Shown: positions 41,520 through 50,007 of the stretch, piece by piece
Layout: each line of letters opens with the position of its first letter
How positions within the stretch are numbered: the stretch's first letter is position 1
Source: Christensenella sp034926635
GTDB lineage: Bacteria > Bacillota > Clostridia > Christensenellales > Christensenellaceae
NCBI GenBank assembly: GCA_034926635.1
Contig: JAYFQX010000006.1
Span: 1 to 64,000, forward strand
DNA length: 64,000 nucleotides
Reading direction: 5' to 3'
The notes under the pieces: model-generated
Told to the model about the DNA's origin: nothing
The model's database searches: none
What the model saw: the letters and a program-made list of their open reading frames with translations, nothing else
Made by a program: the position numbers and the translations under genes

Positions 41520-44500
41520 TTAAAACAAACTGATTTGTTTGCCGCTGCTTTTTTTGATTTCCCGCGCCTGCCCAAGCGTCAAACAGCCGGTGGGAATATC
41601 CGCAAGAAAGGGCGAACGCCGTTCCTTTTCTTCCGGCGTGAGGATAGTCAGTTCTTCCTGCGCGCGCGTCATACCTACGTAAAAGAGGCGACGTTCCTCC
41701 GCGGGGTCGCCTGCGCGCGTTTCGCTGTGATAGGGGATCAGCCCGTCCTGCGCGCCGCATAAAAACACGATGGGGAATTCAAGTCCCTTGGCTGCATGCA
41801 GGGTAAGCAGGCAGACTGCGTCCTGTGCGTAAGTTTTTCCGCCAAAGCGCCGCGCGTCCGCGTCTTTGCCCAGCATCAGCGCGTCCAGCATGGACTGCAT
41901 GGTTTCATGCGCAAGCGCCATACCCAAAAGCCGCTCCATAGGCTCATTTTCTTCCTGCCCGTGTGACTGCATCCATGCCTCGATCAGTACCGCGGGTGCT
42001 GTGGTGCGCATCAGGGGCGCACCGGTCAAAAGCTGCGTCGCAGCGGGATGGTTTTCGCCGAGCAGGCGCGTCAGATGCAAGGAGAGCGTTCCCACGCTGC
42101 GTTTTTCCCGCGGCAATTCCGTTTGTAGCTGCGCGATGCACGCATCGGGGACATTCTCTGTTTTGAGGTAGGTTTGCAGGGGAAGGTCCGCATGCGGATC
42201 GGCAAGCAGTCGGAAAAACGCCAGTGCGCCGCGTACCCGCCGGTCGGCAAGCCAATCCTCGTGTCCGGAAACCAAATAAGGAATGCCTTCCTTCGCGAGG
42301 CATTCGCCAAGCAGCTCGGCCTGTCGGTTGGTGCGGTACAGCACGGCAATTTCAGAAAAACCGCGTATTGCTCCGCCGCGTTTCGTGCTCTGCTTTGTGC
42401 TGTGTGCGGCAAGCATATCGATCCCGCCCACCAGCCGCCCGATTTCGTGGGCAACAAAGACCGCCTCCGCAAAAGACGATTGCGTGGTCAGCAGCCGGAC
42501 GGGCACGCCCGAAGACCGGTTTGCATGTAGGCTGTCCGGCTTTTTTTGCATGACGGGCAGCGCGCACCGCAGAATTTCAGGCGTACTGCGATAGTTTTGG
42601 TTTAGGGTGATTTCAGAAAGAGGCGCAAACGCTTCGCGCAGTTTTTCAAAACAATGCGGATCACTGCCGCGAAACCCATAAACTGCCTGGTCCGGATCAC
42701 CGATTGCAAACACGCTTTGGCTGTGCTTGCCCCATGCGCGCAGCAATTCTATCTGCAATGGATTGCTGTCCTGGAACTCATCCACGAGAAGATGAGCAAA
42801 CCGCGGAATTAGTTTTTCGAGTTTTTTTCCGCCGTTTTGAAAATGCGCAAGCGTGCGCAGCAAAATATCGTCATAATCCATTGCGCCAAGGGCGGAAAGC
42901 CGTGACGCATAAGCGCGTGCCGCTACTTCGGGCAAGTTGTTTTCCACAGACAGCCCGTTTTTTTGACGAGAAAGCGCGGCAAGGGCTTTGGCGGGAGAAA
43001 GCGAAATATTGCAGTCGCGCAGAGCTTCCGTCATTACAAAAAGCGCGTCTTCCGCATCCAGTACGGCGTCCGTATCCTTGAGAGCGCGAAGCAGAGAAAG
43101 ACATACGGAATGAAACGTACCGATCTGCATCGCACGCGTCGTTCGTTTTTCTCCAAAATACGCGTTCAGACGTTCCCGCAGCTCGCCGGCGGCTTTGTTG
43201 GTGAAAGTGACCGCCGTGATAGAAGAAGGCGATACGCCGAGATGTTCTGTTAAATAAGCGATCCGGCAAATCAGTGTTCGCGTTTTGCCAGTACCGGGTC
43301 CCGCCAATACGGCAGTCGCGCGTTCCCGTGTGCTTGCGGCTTGCCATTGCCGGTCGTTCAGACCGTAATGCGCGGCGCTTTGTGGTGCCGGCGTCAAAGC
43401 TACCGCGCTTTCTTTGTCGGGCGCTGTTTTTTTTGCTGTTTTTGTCTGTTTGGATACGGCTTGCAGCGCCTCTGTTCCGGGCAGGCTGAGTTGCCCGCGC
43501 AGATGGTCGATTTCGCTTTGGCTGAGCACCGTGATTTTTCCGTATTGTCCATCAAAACCGCTTTGGCGCACAACTTCGCCTGCGCGCAGCTTGCGGATGC
43601 CCTGCGCAACGCACGCGCCCGCTGCATGACGGATATCCTCTTCCGGCGCGTCGCGCAGGATATAAAATTCCGGACCCAGTGCGGATAATATTTTTTCGTA
43701 TTCAGCCTTTGCTTTTTTACTTGCGGAAGAAACACCCAGCGAACAGGCAATCACCTCCGGCAGAGGGACGATGCTTTCAAACCGGCGCGCGTCTTTGCGA
43801 ATGAATCCGGCAGGACGATCAGCAAGCTCGGCGACACGGTGCAAAACGCCTATGGTAAGCGGTCTGCCGCATACAGGGCAAATGCCGCCCGCGGCAATGG
43901 TTTCCTCCGGACTCATACAGACGCCGCAGTTTCTGTGCCCGTCACTGTGGTATTTTCCTTCTTCGGGAAAGAATTCCAGTGTACCGCAAAAACCGCCGTT
44001 TGGCTGCGAAAGTGCACGCGCAAGGGCGGGATAGGATGGCTTGATATCAAGAAGGTTGGCTTCGCGTCCGAGATTCGCGGGGGAGTGCGCATCGGAATTG
44101 GACACCATAATAAACCGGTCGAGGCTGGACACGCGGTCGTTCATGGGCGGGTCGGAAGAAAGCCCGGTTTCCAGCGCGTGGATATGCGGCGTTAAATCTC
44201 CGAAACATTCTTCAATGGAGTCAAAGCCGGAATAAGCGCCGAACAATGAAAAATGCGGCGTCCAGATATGTGCGGGAATAAAAATAGCATCCGGGCATGT
44301 TTCCAGCGTGATCTCCAGTAAATCGTGGGACGAAAGCCCTAAAATAGGACGGCCGTCAGAATGTAGGTTAAAGTTTTGCTCCAGCCGGGAAGAAAGCGCA
44401 TCTGCGTCCGCAAGGGATGGCAGCAAAATCACGTTGTGTACTTTGCGCGTTTTTCCGTCTTGCTTATAAATAGAGCTGATTTCTCCGGACAGCACAAACC

Positions 44501-44747
44501 ACGGACAGCCGCAGTCTGCCGCGCCGTCTTCGTGGATTCGATATTCTTCTTTCAGTGTATAGAAGCCGTCCTGCGTGGGGACAAGCTTCTCCCGCAGTTC
44601 ACCGCGCCATGCGGGGTGCGTAAAATCACCCGTACCAAGAAGACCGATCCCTTTTTTGCGCGCCCAAAGGTCTAAATATTCCGGTACGCACTGTTTGCTG
44701 GTAGCGCGGGAATATTGGGAATGGATATGCAGGTCTGCAATCAACAT
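41520..44747 (-). CDS. PHP-type domain fused to a UvrD-family helicase
   Basis: This is a 1075-aa protein. Residues 1-400 carry a PHP-like metal-binding domain (LIADLHIHSQYSR, GTGDFTHPAW, MVSNSDAHSPANLG), a CxxC-type ribbon (CGVCMSPEE, CPVCGRP) and a TIGR00375-like region. Residues 470-1070 form a superfamily 1 helicase: VLAGPGTGKTRTL, FTNKAAGELRERL, LLVDEFQDSNPLQ, AIGDPDQAVYGFRG, LTLHAAKGLEFPIV and a VGMTRAQEEL end. A role in DNA repair with linked nuclease activity is likely. ATG 44747 follows GGAGGAAAGTACC. The small Cys-rich gene lies 22 bp upstream. Confidence 0.88.
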   Translation of the reverse strand: MLIADLHIHSQYSRATSKQCVPEYLDLWARKKGIGLLGTGDFTHPAWRGELREKLVPTQDGFYTLKEEYRIHEDGAADCGCPWFVLSGEISSIYKQDGKTRKVHNVILLPSLADADALSSRLEQNFNLHSDGRPILGLSSHDLLEITLETCPDAIFIPAHIWTPHFSLFGAYSGFDSIEECFGDLTPHIHALETGLSSDPPMNDRVSSLDRFIMVSNSDAHSPANLGREANLLDIKPSYPALARALSQPNGGFCGTLEFFPEEGKYHSDGHRNCGVCMSPEETIAAGGICPVCGRPLTIGVLHRVAELADRPAGFIRKDARRFESIVPLPEVIACSLGVSSASKKAKAEYEKILSALGPEFYILRDAPEEDIRHAAGACVAQGIRKLRAGEVVRQSGFDGQYGKITVLSQSEIDHLRGQLSLPGTEALQAVSKQTKTAKKTAPDKESAVALTPAPQSAAHYGLNDRQWQAASTRERATAVLAGPGTGKTRTLICRIAYLTEHLGVSPSSITAVTFTNKAAGELRERLNAYFGEKRTTRAMQIGTFHSVCLSLLRALKDTDAVLDAEDALFVMTEALRDCNISLSPAKALAALSRQKNGLSVENNLPEVAARAYASRLSALGAMDYDDILLRTLAHFQNGGKKLEKLIPRFAHLLVDEFQDSNPLQIELLRAWGKHSQSVFAIGDPDQAVYGFRGSDPHCFEKLREAFAPLSEITLNQNYRSTPEILRCALPVMQKKPDSLHANRSSGVPVRLLTTQSSFAEAVFVAHEIGRLVGGIDMLAAHSTKQSTKRGGAIRGFSEIAVLYRTNRQAELLGECLAKEGIPYLVSGHEDWLADRRVRGALAFFRLLADPHADLPLQTYLKTENVPDACIAQLQTELPREKRSVGTLSLHLTRLLGENHPAATQLLTGAPLMRTTAPAVLIEAWMQSHGQEENEPMERLLGMALAHETMQSMLDALMLGKDADARRFGGKTYAQDAVCLLTLHAAKGLEFPIVFLCGAQDGLIPYHSETRAGDPAEERRLFYVGMTRAQEELTILTPEEKERRSPFLADIPTGCLTLGQAREIKKSSGKQISLF

Positions 44748-44769
44748 GGTACTTTCCTCCCGGGACTTT

Positions 44770-44985
44770 TTATTCTTCCGCCGGCGTTTTGCCTTCCTCA
44801 CGCGGCGTGAAATTTTCGCACTTGCGGCATTCGCCCGTCAGCAGATCCGGGTCGATATCGCCGTAAACCTGGCATGAGCGCAATTCCGGCATGCCGGGCG
44901 CAAAACTCAGAACGCCATAGTGCACGCAATTAAAACAAAGCACGTTTTCTTCGTTAATATAATTTTGTTTGATTTGAATACCCAT
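44770..44985 (-). CDS. Small Cys-rich protein upstream of the helicase
   Basis: This is a 71-aa protein with Cys17-x2-Cys20, Cys38 and Cys53-x2-Cys56, a likely zinc-binding arrangement. The start follows AAAGGAGGACGTAGG. It is 22 bp upstream of the PHP-helicase gene and presumably co-expressed. Family and role not recognised. Confidence 0.65.
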   Translation of the reverse strand: MGIQIKQNYINEENVLCFNCVHYGVLSFAPGMPELRSCQVYGDIDPDLLTGECRKCENFTPREEGKTPAEE

Positions 44986-45067
44986 CCTACGTCCTCCTTT
45001 GCCCTTTTTGGCTTGCCGTACCCTGCGGGCACGTCAGCGCCCTTCCGGGCAAGTCGTCCTTTACCCC

Positions 45068-45215
45068 ACACTGGGAACGGTCGCGCTGCTCCCTTCCAAA
45101 GGGGCACTATGCAGTTCCCCTTTGGAAATCCCCTCGCTAGAAGTTGTTTTTCATCGGCTTCCACCTCGAAAAACCGATTATTTCTGACGAACGCACTTCT
45201 ATTCTGCGTATACCT
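45068..45215 (+). repeat. Dispersed intergenic repeat, family B, copy 2
   Basis: This matches 38199-38346 with about 7 differences in 148 bp, in the same orientation. It stands next to an A-family copy, as at 38 kb, so A and B form a composite intergenic unit. Confidence 0.85.
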
Positions 45216-45244
45216 TCGCTGGGTTCGTCCGGGGTCCCCTTTTT

Positions 45245-45307
45245 TCTCGCCCTTTTTGTTCGCTTCGCCGCTTTGCGTCAAAGCTCGCCTTTTCGGGCGG
45301 TTCGTCC
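45245..45307 (+). repeat. Dispersed intergenic repeat, family A, copy 4
   Basis: CTCGCCCTTTTTGTTCGCTT, AAAGCTCGCC, TTTCGGGCGGTTCGTCC. This version is closest to the inverted copy at 7998-8081 in having CCCTTTTTG. The whole gap 44986-45515 contains repeats and a promoter but no gene. Confidence 0.8.
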
Positions 45308-45441
45308 TTTTTCCAAACGTTTTTTGATCGTGTAAAATCTTATCTTTGTTATCTTAACATATTGACGTAAGAATACAAAGACCGGCAAGAGCAATTTTTT
45401 GTGTTTTTGCCGCAGGGAAGAAAATCCGGCGGCGCGAGGCG

Positions 45442-45470
45442 TTGCACACCAAAAGGGATTGGAGTACAAT
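45442..45470 (+). promoter_or_regulatory. Promoter of the aminotransferase gene
   Basis: TTGCAC (45442-45447), a 17-bp spacer and TACAAT (45465-45470) lie 46 bp before the start codon. Confidence 0.6.
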
Positions 45471-45515
45471 ATTGAATGTATCAAACAAAGAAGTGTTTTG
45501 AAGTGGAGGCAGACG

Positions 45516-46679
45516 ATGGAATTTGCAGATAAAATGAAAATATTTGATTTGAATATTTTTTCCAAATTAGAGGAAAAAAAGGCGGAGCTATTGGCACGCG
45601 GACGCGAGGTCATCAACCTTTCTGTAGGAACGCCTGATTTTAAGCCGGATGCGCATGTGATTGCTACGCTCAAAGAAGCCGCCGGGATTGCGGATAATTA
45701 CAAATATTCGCTGGCGGATATGCCGGAACTGATCGATGCGGTGATCGCATGGTATCGCCGCCGTTATGGCGTTACGCTTGCGCCGGAGCAGGTGATGTCC
45801 GTTTATGGGACACAGGAAGGCATGGCGCACGTTGCGCTGCCGCTTTGCAACCCCGGTGATCTGGTGATCGCGCCGGACCCGTGTTACCCCGTCTTTATGT
45901 TCGGACCGCGTATGGCAAGCGCGGAGGTATATTATACGCCGCTCAAAAAGGAAAATAGTTTTCTGATTGATTTTGAGAGTATCCCCGAAGATATAGCGCG
46001 CCGGGCAAAGATGATCGTCGTTTCTTACCCCAACAACCCGGTTACAAAAAAAGCGCCGTATTCATTTTATGAAAAGCTTGTGGCTTGGGCAAAGAAATAT
46101 GACGTGATGGTGGTGCACGACAATGCTTATTCGGAATTGGTGATGGATGGCGAACCGGGCATGTCGTTTTTGGCGGTACCGGGCGCAATGGAGGTCGGCA
46201 TCGAATTTAACTCGCTTTCCAAATCCTATAACCTCACAGGTCTGCGGATTTCTTTTGCCATGGGCAACGCGGAAATCATCCGCAACTTCCGCTGCCTGCG
46301 TTCTCAGATTGATTACGGGATCTCTTTTCCTGTGCAAAAAGCGGCGATCGCCGCACTGAACGGCCCGCAGGATATTTTGGAGCGCAACCGCAGAGGATAC
46401 CGCGAGCGCCGCGACGCGCTGTGCGGGGGTCTTCGCAGCATCGGCTGGGACGTTCCCGATGCGCAGGCGACCATGTTTGTATGGGCGCCGCTGCCGGGCG
46501 GTTATACCAAATCGTGGGATTTTGTGCTGGAGTTGATGGATAAAACAGGAGTAATCTGTGTGCCGGGCGAAAGCTTCGGGCCTGCGGGAGAGGGATTTGT
46601 GCGGTTTGCACTGGTGGAGCCTCCCGAAACCATGGCAAAAGCGGTGCGGCTGATCAAAGAAAGCGGTATGATCCGGTAA
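45516..46679 (+). CDS. Class I/II PLP aminotransferase, LL-diaminopimelate aminotransferase-like
   Basis: This 387-aa fold-type I aminotransferase has NLSVGTPDFKPDAHV near the N-terminus, SYPNNPVTK, HDNAYSELV (PLP Asp and Tyr), the PLP Lys in NSLSKSYNLTGLRISFAMGN and the substrate-carboxylate Arg near FVRFALVEP. The EFADKMKIFDLNIFSKLEEK opening is shared by proteins annotated as LL-diaminopimelate or aspartate-type aminotransferases; the exact substrate is not settled. ATG 45516 follows GTGGAGGCAGACG. Confidence 0.85.
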   Translation: MEFADKMKIFDLNIFSKLEEKKAELLARGREVINLSVGTPDFKPDAHVIATLKEAAGIADNYKYSLADMPELIDAVIAWYRRRYGVTLAPEQVMSVYGTQEGMAHVALPLCNPGDLVIAPDPCYPVFMFGPRMASAEVYYTPLKKENSFLIDFESIPEDIARRAKMIVVSYPNNPVTKKAPYSFYEKLVAWAKKYDVMVVHDNAYSELVMDGEPGMSFLAVPGAMEVGIEFNSLSKSYNLTGLRISFAMGNAEIIRNFRCLRSQIDYGISFPVQKAAIAALNGPQDILERNRRGYRERRDALCGGLRSIGWDVPDAQATMFVWAPLPGGYTKSWDFVLELMDKTGVICVPGESFGPAGEGFVRFALVEPPETMAKAVRLIKESGMIR

Positions 46680-46720
46680 AGTACGAGTGGATCGGCGATT
46701 ATTGCCTTGCAAAGCACGGC

Positions 46721-47038
46721 GTGACAAAGGATTATCAGCCGGCGTGGGATGCGACACGGTATTTTTTAGGCGGCAAGATGTTCGCCATGCAGGGTGGGGA
46801 TAAAACCGGGCGACCGATTTTCACTATGAAGCTGCCGCCTGCGCTGGGCGAGGCGCTGCGCTGCCGCTATGATGACGTGGTACCGGGTTATTATATGAAT
46901 AAAACCCACTGGAATTCGCTCTATTTGGACGGAAACGTGCCGGATGGGGATGTACGGGAAATGATTGACGAGGCGTACCGTGCGGCGCTATTGGCATTAC
47001 CCAAAAAAATACGCGAAGGACTCGAAGGGACTGCCTGA
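46721..47038 (+). CDS. MmcQ/YjbR-family protein with unclear start
   Basis: This protein has at least 105 residues. The C-terminal part contains GGKMFAMQGGDKTGRP, VVPGYYMNKTHWNSLYLDG and a helical end, typical of the MmcQ/YjbR (CyaY-like) fold, whose members may bind DNA. GTG 46721 is the first standard start, yet the in-frame codons before it read KYEWIGDYCLAKHG, matching the usual family N-terminus. That reading runs back to the aminotransferase stop (46677-46679) without ATG, GTG or TTG. Either a start has been lost, or an unusual codon or reinitiation is used. Confidence 0.75.
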   Translation: MTKDYQPAWDATRYFLGGKMFAMQGGDKTGRPIFTMKLPPALGEALRCRYDDVVPGYYMNKTHWNSLYLDGNVPDGDVREMIDEAYRAALLALPKKIREGLEGTA

Positions 47039-47080
47039 AGAGGGGTGCCTTTTTCCGCAAAAAGAAAGCAGAAAATCAAA

Positions 47081-47113
47081 AAACGAAAAGCGTAGTTGCT
47101 TTCCGTTTTTTTT
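47081..47113. terminator. Bidirectional terminator between convergent genes
   Basis: The stem AAACGAAAAGC / GCTTTCCGTTT has one mismatch, a GTAGTT loop and T8; an A run precedes it, so it can act on both strands. Confidence 0.65.
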
Positions 47114-47131
47114 GTTGTGGATCTGTTTGTG

Positions 47132-48019
47132 TCAGGCGGCAGAGGCTTCACTGCTGCCGTTATTGCTTTTGCTGCTGTCGCGTCCGTTTTTGGCGCTGCT
47201 GTCCGATTCTTTACCGGAATTGTTGCTGTCGCTGTTTTGACTTTCGCCTTTTTCACCATTGTTTTCAAATAAACCGTCCTGGTTTGCGGGTGCTTCCGGG
47301 GCTTCGCCGCCCTGCATGCCATCGGGTTTTCCGCCCAAAAGTGTCAGTTTTGTAGGAACAAACGACGAACCCTCGCCGCTGCCCTCCATCTTCACGATAT
47401 CACCGACCGCGAGATCCACAGCGGATGCGTCTTCGTTGTCTGCGCCGCGTGTTTCAATGGTGACTGCGGATAAATCAACGGTGATCTGCGTACCGCTTGC
47501 ATCTGCGGTAAAACCGCCTTTGCCGCCTTCCGGCGCTTCGCCCGAGGGCTTGTTGTCTTGCGCCGCGTCCTGCTGTCCGTCTTCTGCAGCTGCATTGTCT
47601 TTAGAAGATGCGCCGCGGTCGGTTTTCTTCGCGGTATCTTCCGAAGTATCCTCTTTTGAAGCGTCATCATTTGCAGCGGATTTTACGGAAGCTGCTGCCT
47701 GCGTATCGCTTTTTGCGGACTGCTGCCCGTCTTCCGGCTTTTCAGGACGGTCTGCATCCTGCATATCCGGCGAGCCTTCGCCGCGGCTCATGGTGCCAAG
47801 CGCAATGGTCGCCTGGTTTCCTTCAATCGCGGTGATCTGTCCGAATACGGAATCCGCCGCTTCGTCCGAAGCCTGCTGTGTATCTTTTTCCTGGGTCTTT
47901 TGTTCCTGGGTCTGTTCCTGCTGCTGCGTCTGGGTATTTTGGACGGGCGCGGAAGAACACGCCGCAAACCCAAATATACTAAGCGCTGCGCACAGCACGA
48001 CAATCATAATTTTTTTCAT
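47132..48019 (-). CDS. Acidic, low-complexity lipoprotein
   Basis: This 295-aa lipoprotein has a signal ending GFAAC. A Gln/Glu/Thr-rich spacer precedes SVFGQITAIEGNQATIALGT, which looks like the start of a beta-barrel domain that resumes near residues 175-235 (GTQITVDLSAVTIETRG, DLAVGDIVKMEGSGEG, FVPTKLTLL). In between is an Ala/Asp/Lys-rich insert of about 100 residues, and the end is Ser/Asn/Gly-rich. Function unknown; a cell-wall-spanning surface lipoprotein is likely. Confidence 0.75.
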   Translation of the reverse strand: MKKIMIVVLCAALSIFGFAACSSAPVQNTQTQQQEQTQEQKTQEKDTQQASDEAADSVFGQITAIEGNQATIALGTMSRGEGSPDMQDADRPEKPEDGQQSAKSDTQAAASVKSAANDDASKEDTSEDTAKKTDRGASSKDNAAAEDGQQDAAQDNKPSGEAPEGGKGGFTADASGTQITVDLSAVTIETRGADNEDASAVDLAVGDIVKMEGSGEGSSFVPTKLTLLGGKPDGMQGGEAPEAPANQDGLFENNGEKGESQNSDSNNSGKESDSSAKNGRDSSKSNNGSSEASAA

Positions 48020-48317
48020 GTGAAAGCTCCTTTCGTATTAAGGCAAGGCAAGCAAATTGCCTGTGTCTTTGTTCTATTATCCGTGTGAATGTGAAGACAG
48101 TGTGGTAAGCATATGAACAAACCGTAAATACGGCTTTACAATCAGAATTTTAATGTAGCAACCGCATTTATTTGGCGGCATAAAGCCGTTTTTGTAAAAC
48201 AGAGGTAGTATTTCTACAGATGCTGTGATACAATAAATCGCAAGGAATATTGACGGAAAACAAAGATTGCATAAGATAGTTTCAGGGTGAAGGGTATTCA
48301 TAACGGAGGCAAAAATC
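48020..48317. other. Divergent intergenic region
   Basis: AT-rich spacer between the lipoprotein and nucleotidyltransferase genes. A GATACAAT sequence near 48228-48235 could be a -10 for the + strand gene. No small gene or strong hairpin is evident. Confidence 0.4.
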
Positions 48318-48986
48318 ATGGTGGACATCGGGAAGTGGGTACGAGATCTGACGCAAAAACTATGGAATGTTTTTGGTGATCGTCTGGAATTTATGGGTTT
48401 GCAGGGCAGTTATGCCCGTGGCGAGGCAAACGAGCAAAGCGACATCGACCTTGTGGTGGTGCTGGACGTTTTGACGGTGGATGATCTGCGCGCATACCGT
48501 AAGGTGGTGCGGTCTATGCCGGAGGCGCAAAAAGCATGCGGGTTTATTTGCGGCAGGGAAGAGCTGCGCAGGTGGCCGGTCTGCGACCTGTTCCACCTGT
48601 ATTATGATACAGCGCCGCTTTGTGGTTATCTGGAAGAACTGCTTCCGCCTATTTGCCGCGAGGATGCCATGCAGGCGGCAATGATCGGTGCCGCCAATCT
48701 CTACCATATGGCGTGCCATGGATATTTGTACGAAGATCGTGCGCAGACACTGGCGCAGTGCTATAAGGACGCGTTTTTCGTGATGCGGGCGCTTTGGTTT
48801 GCCAAAACAGGTGATTTTATCAAAACCCACGAAAAATTGCATGAAATGGTAAGTCCGGAAGAACAAAAAATTTTGGAGCGCGCAAAAGCGCATGTAAACA
48901 TTAATCCGCGCGATTCCCAAAGCATTGACGAAGCGTTCGGTGAATTGATCGAATGGAGCGGCTCTATTTTGGAACGGCGGGAATAA
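48318..48986 (+). CDS. Nucleotidyltransferase-domain protein (MNT-like)
   Basis: This 222-aa protein has the pol-beta-type nucleotidyltransferase motif GSYARGEANEQSDIDLVVVLD (quoted in parts: GSYARGEA, SDIDLVVV) at residues 30-52, followed by a helical C-terminal half of HEPN-like character (LYHMACHGYLYEDRAQTL, KDAFFVMRALWFAKTG). This architecture resembles a fused MNT-HEPN unit or an aminoglycoside-nucleotidyltransferase-like enzyme. No separate partner gene is adjacent. The start follows GGAGGCAAAAATC. Confidence 0.75.
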   Translation: MVDIGKWVRDLTQKLWNVFGDRLEFMGLQGSYARGEANEQSDIDLVVVLDVLTVDDLRAYRKVVRSMPEAQKACGFICGREELRRWPVCDLFHLYYDTAPLCGYLEELLPPICREDAMQAAMIGAANLYHMACHGYLYEDRAQTLAQCYKDAFFVMRALWFAKTGDFIKTHEKLHEMVSPEEQKILERAKAHVNINPRDSQSIDEAFGELIEWSGSILERRE

Positions 48987-48995
48987 AAAGAAAAC

Positions 48996-49040
48996 AAAAA
49001 ACACAGCGAAGGGCGTAAGGTTTGCCCGGCTGTGTTTTTT
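48996..49040. terminator. Bidirectional terminator
   Basis: An 11-bp stem (AAAAACACAGC / GCTGTGTTTTT) with an inner GGGC/GCCC pair lies between convergent genes ending at 48986 and 49059. Confidence 0.85.
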
Positions 49041-49058
49041 TATTGTGTAAGAAATTTT

Positions 49059-49469
49059 TTAATCCCGACGCTGTTTGCGTTTTTCAAGCTGTTTGTTGAT
49101 GATGTCCGCATCGGCGTGTGCCTTGATCACCAAAACCCCAAAGGTTGCAAAATAAACAATGGCGATCATGCCGAGAACCGTCAAAATGAGCGGCGCCTTT
49201 ACGGGGATAAACCCAAACGGGCAGCCCATGCCAAATACCACGATGACGCAGTCCAGAAAATTCACAAGCATATTCAGCAAGGGGTTTTTGATGGGCAGTT
49301 TATCCGTTAAAAACATCAGAACTGCAATGGTGCTCGTCATGAAAAACAGAAGGAATACTGCAAATTCGTTGAGGGTCGTGACCCCTGCCAGAGCCACCGC
49401 CGTATAGACGAGGATCAAGATCGCGAAAGACACGCAGTCAATTATAAAATACCGTTTGAAAGTTGTCAT
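49059..49469 (-). CDS. DUF3021 membrane protein
   Basis: This 136-aa protein has four membrane spans (residues about 7-29, 36-55, 68-88, 93-115) and a charged tail KQLEKRKQRRD, the pattern of DUF3021 proteins that accompany LytTR regulators. ATG 49469 follows GAGGAAGCGG. It lies 14 bp downstream of the LytTR gene. Members of such pairs are thought to hold the regulator at the membrane; that is not shown by this sequence. Confidence 0.8.
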   Translation of the reverse strand: MTTFKRYFIIDCVSFAILILVYTAVALAGVTTLNEFAVFLLFFMTSTIAVLMFLTDKLPIKNPLLNMLVNFLDCVIVVFGMGCPFGFIPVKAPLILTVLGMIAIVYFATFGVLVIKAHADADIINKQLEKRKQRRD

Positions 49470-49483
49470 ATCCGCTTCCTCCT

Positions 49484-49921
49484 TTATAGCTCCAGTTTTT
49501 GTTTGATGGAATCCACATAATGGCGGCTGATGATCAGTTTTTCGCCATTTTCCAGCTCGGCTTCCATCCGTCCGTTTAAAAGCGCGCGTACACTTTTGAG
49601 GACCATCAGGTTCAAAATACACGATTTGCTGACGCGCACAAAATTTGTTTTGGTCAGCTGACTTTCCAGCTCGTATAGACGCAGACTGCAGTCATATACC
49701 TCATCCGCCGTATAAATAAAAGTACGGTTATCCACGGACTCAAAATAATATACATCGCCGAGACGGAGGTTATAAATTTTGTCTCCCTTTTTGGCGGTTA
49801 CGGAAAACGAGTACAGCCGTATCTGCGAGATCAATTTTTCCAGTTCTTCGTCAATCAGCCCGCATTTAATGTGGATTTCTACATCTTCCGTATCGGGCGA
49901 CTGGTCGATAATCAGTTTCAA
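49484..49921 (-). CDS. LytTR-domain transcriptional regulator
   Basis: This 145-aa protein has an N-terminal 45 residues with no receiver domain, then a LytTR DNA-binding domain (KIYNLRLGDVYYFESVDNRT, FVRVSKSCILNLMVLKSVRA, KLIISRHYVDSIKQKL). It is the third gene of an ABC transporter operon and forms the common LytTR-DUF3021 pair with the next gene. The 9-bp direct repeats at 51856-51884, upstream of the operon, are a plausible autoregulatory target. Confidence 0.88.
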   Translation of the reverse strand: MKLIIDQSPDTEDVEIHIKCGLIDEELEKLISQIRLYSFSVTAKKGDKIYNLRLGDVYYFESVDNRTFIYTADEVYDCSLRLYELESQLTKTNFVRVSKSCILNLMVLKSVRALLNGRMEAELENGEKLIISRHYVDSIKQKLEL

Positions 49922-50007
49922 AGCGCTTTTCCCTTCTTGTTCCGTTGCAGGCGCAGTAAATGCGTTTTATTCAGCATACCGCGATTGCACAGTCTGCGCA
50001 ACTTTTT

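Noticed and set aside
40198..41760. 520-codon open frame on the - strand opposite hppA
   Set aside because: It lies antisense to a strongly conserved pyrophosphatase gene and has an Arg/His-rich composition without domains; a by-product of GC-biased codons.
48318..48986. Toxin-antitoxin pair around the nucleotidyltransferase
   Set aside because: There is a single gene with its own terminator and no HEPN partner gene; the helical half is in the same protein.
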